A stretch of 20,451 nucleotides of DNA. It comes from DASXAQ01 sp036406615. Its GTDB lineage: Bacteria > Actinomycetota > UBA4738. The stretch covers positions 1 to 20,451 of the forward strand of contig DASXAQ010000046.1 of the NCBI GenBank assembly GCA_036406615.1, given 5' to 3'. The translations under genes were made by a program, and so were the position numbers. Positions 1-3,946 of the stretch are shown here, one piece after another. A model generated the notes under the pieces. That model was not told the origin of the DNA. It did not search any database and was given only the letters and a program-made list of their open reading frames with translations. Numbering within the stretch: the stretch's first letter is position 1; each line of letters starts with the position of its first letter.

Positions 1-674
1 TGAAGGGGATCGACCTGTCGCTCAAGCCCGGAGACGTCCAGGTGGTGATCGGGCCGTCGGGGTCGGGCAAATCCACGCTGCTGCGGTGCGTGAACCTGCT
101 CGAGATCCCCTCCGAAGGCCAGGTCTGGTTCGGCGGCCGAGACATCACGGACATCCGAACCGACCTCAACGAGGTGCGGACCCACATCGGCATCGTGTTC
201 CAGGCCTTCAACCTGTTCCCGCACCGCACGGCCCTGCAGAACATCACGCTCGCGCTGCAGAAGGTGCAGGGGGTGGATGCGGCCGAGGCGAAGACGCGGG
301 CCCTCGAGCAGCTTCGCCGCGTGGGGCTGGAGCAGAAGGCCGACGCCTACCCGGGGCGGCTGTCGGGCGGCCAGCAGCAGCGCGTCGCCATCGCGCGGGC
401 CCTGGCCATGAAGCCGCGGATGATGCTCTTCGACGAGGTCACCTCCGCGCTGGACCCGGAGCTGGTCAAGGAGGTCCTGGAGGTCATGCGCAGCCTGGCC
501 GAGGACGGGATGACCATGATGGTCGTGACCCACGAGATGGGCTTCGCCCGGGAGGTGGGCTCGCGCATGATCTTCATGGACGACGGGATCATCCTGGAGG
601 ACGGCGACCCGCGGGAGATCTTCGCCAACCCGCAGCACCCCCGGCTGAAGCAGTTCTTCTCGCAGATCCTGTGA
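1..674 (+). CDS. Polar amino-acid ABC transporter ATP-binding protein (GlnQ type), 5' end missing
   Basis: This is the cytoplasmic ATPase of an amino-acid import ABC transporter. The reading frame is open to the left edge (first whole codon at 3, Lys-Gly-Ile-Asp), so roughly the first 30 residues lie outside the window. Visible in order are Walker A GPSGSGKST, a Q-loop in GIVFQAFNLFPH, the signature LSGGQQQRV, Walker B MMLFDEVTSALDPE and the switch His in VTHEMGF. It ends in KQFFSQIL, as full-length GlnQ/HisP proteins do. It closely resembles the second ATPase at 13599-14381, so it is probably the last gene of a similar importer operon lying to the left. It converges on the minus-strand lipoprotein gene 28 bp away. 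The amino acid carried cannot be read from the sequence. Confidence 0.93.
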   Translation, partial: KGIDLSLKPGDVQVVIGPSGSGKSTLLRCVNLLEIPSEGQVWFGGRDITDIRTDLNEVRTHIGIVFQAFNLFPHRTALQNITLALQKVQGVDAAEAKTRALEQLRRVGLEQKADAYPGRLSGGQQQRVAIARALAMKPRMMLFDEVTSALDPELVKEVLEVMRSLAEDGMTMMVVTHEMGFAREVGSRMIFMDDGIILEDGDPREIFANPQHPRLKQFFSQIL

Positions 675-684
675 GCCCAAGCCG

Positions 685-698
685 GCCGCCCGCGCGGC
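685..698. terminator. Possible bidirectional GC hairpin between convergent genes
   Basis: A perfect 5-bp inverted repeat (GCCGC, loop CCGC, GCGGC) lies in the 28-bp gap between the converging ATPase and lipoprotein genes. There is no U-tract on either strand, so it is not a canonical intrinsic terminator. GC-only hairpins of this kind also occur by chance in such DNA. Confidence 0.25.
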
Positions 699-702
699 GA
701 GC

Positions 703-1134
703 TCAGCCCGTCCCCGAGGAGGGCTTCGTCACCCAGAACGACCCGGTCATGCCCAGGTACGCGTGGTACTTGCAGATGACCTCGTAGAAGCCGGGTTGGA
801 GGTGGGCGCCGAGGCGTCGCCACACGAGCGAGTGCCCGGGGCGGATGTCGACGCTGATGTTCGTCCCGACGACCGTGAAGTTGTGCAGGTTCCGCCCCTC
901 GTTCTTCACGATGAACGGCCGGTTCTCCGCGATGTGAGTCTGGTCGATGGGGTGGATGTCGTGGAAGTGGTTGTCGATGGCCACGACGACGAATGGCCCG
1001 GTGCTCGGCTCGGGGTTGTAGATGACCGAGGCAGGCGGGGGCGGCAGCGAGTCGGCCGTGGCGCTCCCGCACGCGGCGGCCATCAGGGCGCCGGCCGCGG
1101 CGGCGGCGGCGACGACGGCGCGCCGGCGGCTCAC
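703..1134 (-). CDS. Cupredoxin-like lipoprotein, probable type 1 copper site
   Basis: A 143-residue exported protein. The GTG at 1134 overlaps the TGA of the upstream membrane-protein gene (GTGA), which fixes the start. The N-terminus has SRRR, an Ala-rich hydrophobic stretch and Cys22 after LMAAA, a plausible lipobox; SRRR leaves a Tat route possible. The C-terminal part looks like a blue-copper fold: a His in LHNF near residue 85 and, near the end, CKYHAYLGM, which gives the C-x2-H-x4-M ligand pattern of type 1 copper sites. Electron transfer or copper binding at the outer face of the membrane is inferred. It is the last gene of the bpa cluster. A plain cupredoxin-like domain without redox function is possible. 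Confidence 0.8.
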   Translation of the reverse strand: MSRRRAVVAAAAAAGALMAAACGSATADSLPPPPASVIYNPEPSTGPFVVVAIDNHFHDIHPIDQTHIAENRPFIVKNEGRNLHNFTVVGTNISVDIRPGHSLVWRRLGAHLQPGFYEVICKYHAYLGMTGSFWVTKPSSGTG

Positions 1135-1397
1135 GGGGACAGCAGGATCAGGCCAAGGCCGAACATGAACAGCAGGATCCCGATCAGAAGCGCCACGAGC
1201 GCGAAGATCACGCTGGTGCCGGCGAACAGGCCGGCCCACCGGCTCGGCGGCTTCGGGTCCGAGCGCGCCCGCAGGTAGTCCTCGATGTCGCTGACCTGGG
1301 GCCGGAGGGTTCGAAGGCCGAACACCATTCCCGCGATGCCGAGGCCGATCATGAGCACCGATCCGATCGAGAGCGAGACGGCGAGCAGCCCGGACAC
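1131..1397 (-). CDS. Small two-helix membrane protein of unknown function
   Basis: About 85-88 residues with two hydrophobic segments (roughly residues 4-29 and 54-86) joined by a short charged loop containing DIEDYLRARSDP. No family is recognised. The first canonical start is GTG at 1397, used here, but AGGAGG (1402-1397) runs into that codon and so cannot serve it well. A CTG at 1388 sits 8 nt downstream of AGGAGG and is the better-spaced start. The gene begins just after the bpa stop (TAG at 1405-1403), and its TGA overlaps the GTG of the lipoprotein gene, so the three are probably one transcript with coupled translation. Confidence 0.7.
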   Translation of the reverse strand: MSGLLAVSLSIGSVLMIGLGIAGMVFGLRTLRPQVSDIEDYLRARSDPKPPSRWAGLFAGTSVIFALVALLIGILLFMFGLGLILLSP

Positions 1398-1402
1398 CTC
1401 CT

Positions 1403-1873
1403 CTAGAGGTACTGGGAGCCGCTCGGCGGCTCCTCGGCGGGTGAGGACGGCCGCGCCCCCGGCAGCGGCCGCCCCGCGCGTTCCGCCGCCCGCATCGCCT
1501 GCACCTGCAACGCCAGCTGCGTCCCCTGGAACAGCCCCTCCAGCCACCCGAGGATCTCCGCGTGCGCCAGGGCCAGCTCTTCGAGGGAGCCGCCCTCGTC
1601 CAGGTCCGGCGTCAGCTCGTCGAGCTCGTGGTACAGCTCCGGCGGCAGCGCCTGCCGGAGTTCGTCGGTGATCTGCCCGTGCACGTGTTGCAGGTGGGCG
1701 ACCGCGCCGGGCTCGGGCTTGATGCGCCGCGCCTCGTCGAGCACCTCGCGGGTCAGGCCGGCGATCCGCAGCAGCCGCTGCGGATCGAACACGCCACTGG
1801 GCGGCGCGTCGCCGTCCGGTGGTCCCGCGACATCGGACCGCGGCATCGTCGGTGGCTCGGGGGAGGAGCTCAT
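1403..1873 (-). CDS. bpa: Bacterial proteasome activator, Bpa/PafE family (DUF2587)
   Basis: The predicted 156-residue protein resembles mycobacterial Bpa/PafE, an ATP-independent ring that opens the 20S proteasome gate. The helical core includes ITDELRQALPPELYHELDEL and LAHAEILGWLEGLFQGTQLA; the WLEGLF-G-Q segment is characteristic. The protein ends GSQYL, like the GQYL tail with which PafE docks on the proteasome (an HbYX-like motif). The core is followed by a Pro/Ala-rich linker and preceded by a disordered N-terminus. ATG 1873 is preferred because TAATGT (1887-1882) lies 8 nt upstream, matching the leaderless pattern seen elsewhere in the window; ATG 1885 in the same frame is the alternative. 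No proteasome genes are in the window, so function depends on genes elsewhere. Confidence 0.87.
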   Translation of the reverse strand: MSSSPEPPTMPRSDVAGPPDGDAPPSGVFDPQRLLRIAGLTREVLDEARRIKPEPGAVAHLQHVHGQITDELRQALPPELYHELDELTPDLDEGGSLEELALAHAEILGWLEGLFQGTQLALQVQAMRAAERAGRPLPGARPSSPAEEPPSGSQYL

Positions 1874-1881
1874 GTCGAGCG

Positions 1882-1887
1882 ACATTA
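1882..1887 (-). promoter_or_regulatory. Candidate -10 element for leaderless bpa
   Basis: TAATGT reads towards bpa and ends 8 nt before ATG 1873, so transcription would begin at or next to the start codon. No good -35 is visible 16-18 nt upstream. Same layout as polA, mscS and the YbjQ gene. Confidence 0.4.
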
Positions 1888-1923
1888 TCAGCGAACCCCG
1901 CGACAGACGCGGCACGCGCGATG

Positions 1924-1947
1924 CGCGCGGTGACGATGTCACGCGCG
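1924..1947. terminator. Strong GC hairpin between the candidate RNA and bpa
   Basis: Two 10-base arms (CGCGC plus GTGAC-type halves) flank a 3-nt loop, with one bulged base at 1929. The hairpin lies downstream of the candidate RNA and about 50 bp upstream of bpa. It lacks a U-tract but could end the RNA transcript as a GC-only terminator or insulate bpa. Role inferred only. Confidence 0.35.
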
Positions 1948-1986
1948 GGTCCCGCCTCGGCGACTCGAAGAAGTTCGGAAATGCAT

Positions 1987-2067
1987 GGGCGGGTCCGAGT
2001 GGCCTTTGGAGCCGCTCGCGCCTTCCCCATACGCGAGCGTTGTCTACTCGGCCATTCGAACCCGCCC
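1987..2067. repeat. Nested 81-bp imperfect palindrome (three stacked helices)
   Basis: Three perfect paired blocks are nested: 1987-1994 with 2060-2067 (8 bp, GGGCGGGT/ACCCGCCC), 1995-2000 with 2046-2051 (6 bp, CCGAGT/ACTCGG) and 2013-2020 with 2032-2039 (8 bp, CGCTCGCG/CGCGAGCG). The loop is 11 nt. In all, 22 bases pair on each side. The outer two helices are contiguous on one arm and separated by an 8-nt bulge on the other. Confidence 0.8.
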
Positions 2068-2228
2068 AAAGGGTGGTCCCAAGCAACCTATCCGCAACCG
2101 TCGGTCCGGAACCGTCGCGCCTCGACCGGTGGGGCCTCGCGCCGTCCGGGGCTCACGCCCCGATCGTCGTCCGGCTCCTCGGGAGACCCGCCATCCCGTT
2201 CCTTCAGTCCCGGTGGCCGCTTGGGACC
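1987..2228 (-). ncRNA. Candidate structured non-coding RNA or orphan 5' leader
   Basis: A near-consensus promoter predicts a start at about 2228-2230, exactly where a 14-bp helix begins. Bases 2228-2215 pair with 2088-2075: ten Watson-Crick pairs, two G-U pairs, then two G-C pairs. Inside this P1 are a 6-bp hairpin with a GUGA (GNRA) tetraloop at 2162-2147, a CGGU/ACCG hairpin at 2114-2102 and a GGG/CCC hairpin. A 7-nt linker follows, then a nested hairpin at 2067-1987. No persuasive protein frame covers it. RNase P, tmRNA, SRP RNA, ydaO, TPP and cobalamin signatures were looked for and not found. The 3' end is unknown. It may be an independent RNA or, if it reads through, a long leader of bpa. 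Confidence 0.6.
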
Positions 2229-2235
2229 GGCGCGA

Positions 2236-2264
2236 AAGGTAGCAAGGCCCCCACCCCCTGTCAA
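2236..2264 (-). promoter_or_regulatory. Near-consensus sigma-70-type promoter driving the candidate RNA
   Basis: TTGACA (2264-2259), a 17-bp spacer and TACCTT (2241-2236) on the minus strand. The -35 is a perfect match, which stands out in this GC-rich window. The predicted start is 2228-2230, the first base of the P1 helix of the candidate RNA. Confidence 0.75.
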
Positions 2265-2505
2265 CTCGTGAAAGCTATTGGCCCACAATACTGATGGCGG
2301 ATTCCCGCAGGTCGATGCCCGCGTGCGCGTTGACGAAAAGTCGCGTGGAGTGACAAAGAAACCCCGCGGCCCGACCCCGAACGTCGCGAGCCGGACATGC
2401 CGCGTCGGTGCGGTGCGTCGCGCCGCGCGTCGTCGATGCCAAGTCCGCGCGCCGTTGGCGCCGAGTCCGCGCGCCGTTGGCGCGACGTCGGCGCGACGAC
2501 CAACG
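2265..2505. other. Intergenic stretch without a recognised gene
   Basis: Between the RNA promoter and the thioesterase stop codon. Reading frames here give Arg/Pro/Ala-rich shadow translations with no recognisable domain. The part around 2325-2365 is slightly AT-richer. The only clear structure is the tandem repeat at 2442-2483. Confidence 0.5.
2442..2483. repeat. Two tandem 20-bp repeats (period 22), each containing a GCGCC-GTT-GGCGC hairpin
   Basis: The copies at 2442-2461 and 2464-2483 are identical over 20 bp. Each holds a perfect inverted repeat around GTT. They lie 23-64 bp downstream of the thioesterase stop on the minus strand, where paired hairpins could act as a terminator or as an mRNA 3'-end stabiliser. 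There is no U-tract. Confidence 0.7.
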
Positions 2506-2910
2506 TCACGCGTCGCGGATCGACAGCGTGAGCCGGGCGGCGGCGACGAGTCGGTCGTCGTCGTCGCGCACGCGCATGTCCCAGACGGCGGTCGAACGGC
2601 CCGAGTGCAACGGCTCGCCGGTGGCGGTCACGTATCCGTCGCGCACCGCGCGGATGTGGTTGACGTTCAATTCGATGCCGACGACGACGCGCTCGGGGCC
2701 GGCGGCCAGCGTGGCGCCGTACGAGCCGATCGTCTCGCAGAGCGCGGCCGTGGCGCCGCCGTGCAGGATGCCGAACGGCTGCGTGTTGCCCGCCACGGGC
2801 ATCCGGGCGACCAGGCGCTCCGGGGAGACCTCGAGGAGTTCGATGCCGAGCCGCGAGATCAGCGTGCCGTCGAACCCTTCGGGCTGGGCCATCGGGGGTG
2901 AGGCGCTCAC
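2506..2910 (-). CDS. Hotdog-fold acyl-CoA thioesterase, PaaI / YdiI (MenI)-like
   Basis: A 134-residue single hotdog domain predicted to hydrolyse an acyl-CoA. QPFGILHGGATAALCETIGS (residues 44-63) matches the YdiI/PaaI active-site segment: the HGG turn follows His50, and Glu59 is the likely catalytic carboxylate. VVGIELNVNHIRAVRDGYV and the later EPLHSGRSTAVW also match YdiI-type proteins. YdiI cleaves 1,4-dihydroxy-2-naphthoyl-CoA in menaquinone synthesis, but paralogues vary, so the substrate is left open. The start is GTG 2910; ATG 2892 (MAQPEG) is an alternative, and neither has a strong Shine-Dalgarno. It follows the ZIP gene after 25 bp, so the two are probably co-transcribed. Confidence 0.88.
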   Translation of the reverse strand: MSASPPMAQPEGFDGTLISRLGIELLEVSPERLVARMPVAGNTQPFGILHGGATAALCETIGSYGATLAAGPERVVVGIELNVNHIRAVRDGYVTATGEPLHSGRSTAVWDMRVRDDDDRLVAAARLTLSIRDA

Positions 2911-2935
2911 CGGGCTGTTCGCCGGGTCCTCGGCG

Positions 2936-3784
2936 CTAGGCCCCGGCGGCCACCAGGACCATCTCGGTGGCCAGGCCGAGCAGGAAGCCGACGAACACGC
3001 CCCACATCGTGAGCTCCCAGCGCCCGAGCTTGCGTCCCACGTTGAGCAGCTCGGCGACGACGTAGATGATCGCCCCGGCCGCCATCGCCAGGAACGCGAC
3101 GAACACGTAGGGGCTGGAGACCGAACGCCCGAGCAGCGTGCCGAGGAAGGTCGGCCCGCCCCCGATCACGCCGGCCAGCAGCAGGTACGTCCACGAGGGC
3201 CGGACGTCCTCCGCGGCCAGGGGCGCGACGATGCCGAATCCCTCGGTGGCGTTGTGCAGCGCGAACCCGATCACCAGCACCAGCGCGAACTGGACGGCGC
3301 CCGTGCCGGCCGCCTGGCCGATGGCCAGGCCCTCGGAGAAGTTGTGCAGGCCGATGCCCGCCGCGATCGACAGGCCGAGGCGCAGCGCGCTCGAGCGCGC
3401 CAGCGGTCCCGTCCCCGCGTCGGCCTCCGCGACCGCCATGGCGCCCGGCCCGATCGAGCTGCTGGCGCGCCGCGAACGGCGCCGCTTGTCCAGGTACGCC
3501 AGCGACAGGAGCCCGGCGCCGAGGCCGGCAGCGAACACGGCGAACAGCGCGATGAACGTGCCTGCCGAGCCCGTTCCGTCCTTCAGCTGCTCGACGGCGT
3601 GCTCGATCGGCTCGACGGCATTCTCGAGGATGTCGAAGAGCAGGAACACCAGGATGCCGGCGGAGAACGCATTGAGGAACGTCTTGACCGATGGGCGGAC
3701 CGCTTGCATGCGGCCGAGCGGCAGTCCGATGAAGATCGTCGCTCCGGCGAGGAAGCCGAGGAGCAGCAGCTGTCCGGTTGCCAC
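2936..3784 (-). CDS. ZIP family divalent metal transporter
   Basis: A 282-residue inner-membrane protein with about eight hydrophobic segments, predicted to import Zn2+, Fe2+ or Mn2+. The two binding-site helices carry the ZIP signatures: His147-Asn-Phe-Ser-Glu151-Gly in the fourth segment and His177-Asn-Ala-Thr-Glu181-Gly in the fifth. Between residues 98 and 130 lies a basic, Ser/Ala-rich cytoplasmic loop (KRRRSRRASSS). It lacks the His-rich loop of many eukaryotic ZIPs. The start is GTG 3784, and the next minus-strand gene is the thioesterase. A promoter with an overlapping 19-bp palindrome lies just upstream, suggesting repression by a regulator, possibly metal-responsive. The metal cannot be deduced from the sequence. 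Confidence 0.9.
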   Translation of the reverse strand: MATGQLLLLGFLAGATIFIGLPLGRMQAVRPSVKTFLNAFSAGILVFLLFDILENAVEPIEHAVEQLKDGTGSAGTFIALFAVFAAGLGAGLLSLAYLDKRRRSRRASSSIGPGAMAVAEADAGTGPLARSSALRLGLSIAAGIGLHNFSEGLAIGQAAGTGAVQFALVLVIGFALHNATEGFGIVAPLAAEDVRPSWTYLLLAGVIGGGPTFLGTLLGRSVSSPYVFVAFLAMAAGAIIYVVAELLNVGRKLGRWELTMWGVFVGFLLGLATEMVLVAAGA

Positions 3785-3825
3785 GTCGTCCCGCGATCCC
3801 TGTCCTGGAGTGGTTGCCCGGGCGA

Positions 3826-3854
3826 ATCCTATCTCACAGATAGGAATTCAACAA
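3826..3854 (-). promoter_or_regulatory. Promoter of the ZIP-thioesterase operon
   Basis: TTGTTG (3854-3849), a 17-bp spacer and TAGGAT (3831-3826) on the minus strand, with a start expected near 3819 and a leader of about 35 nt. TAGGAT is a common actinobacterial -10. Confidence 0.6.
3827..3845. promoter_or_regulatory. 19-bp palindromic operator candidate over the ZIP promoter
   Basis: A perfect 8-bp inverted repeat, TCCTATCT, CAC, AGATAGGA, covers most of the -10 and spacer of the ZIP promoter. A protein bound here would block RNA polymerase. The half-site is not the IdeR/DtxR or Zur consensus as I know them, so the regulator is unassigned. Confidence 0.6.
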
Positions 3855-3932
3855 TGGCGCGCCGTGTCACTGCAACGTCGCGTCAAGGGCGCGCGAACGG
3901 GAATGCGAATCGGCCGCGTCGTCGGCCGAGTC

Positions 3933-3938
3933 TAGAAT
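3933..3938 (+). promoter_or_regulatory. -10 element for leaderless polA
   Basis: TAGAAT, followed by 8 nt and then the GTG start at 3947, places the transcription start at the initiation codon. There is no convincing -35 and no Shine-Dalgarno. Confidence 0.55.
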
Positions 3939-3946
3939 CGCGTCGG

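Noticed and set aside
2051..2067. tRNA/tmRNA T-arm-like GGTTCGAAT on the minus strand
   Set aside because: The flanking bases do not form a 5-bp T stem, and no acceptor, D or anticodon arms or tmRNA signatures are present.
2069..2084. T-box-like AGGGTGGTCCC on the plus strand
   Set aside because: Only part of the T-box consensus matches, there is no downstream plus-strand aminoacyl-tRNA synthetase or amino-acid gene, and the bases are explained by the P1 helix on the other strand.
1668..2294. Plus-strand open frames over the bpa upstream region
   Set aside because: Arg/Pro/Ser-rich translations without domains, antisense to bpa and to the candidate RNA.
3827..3845. Known IdeR/DtxR or Zur box
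   Set aside because: Palindrome length fits IdeR (19 bp), but the half-site does not match the TTAGGTTAG-type or TGAAAAT-type consensus, so it is left unassigned.
2408..3946. Long open frame continuous with polA on its 5' side
   Set aside because: It is antisense to the ZIP and thioesterase genes, shows no homology, and polA similarity begins just after 3947.
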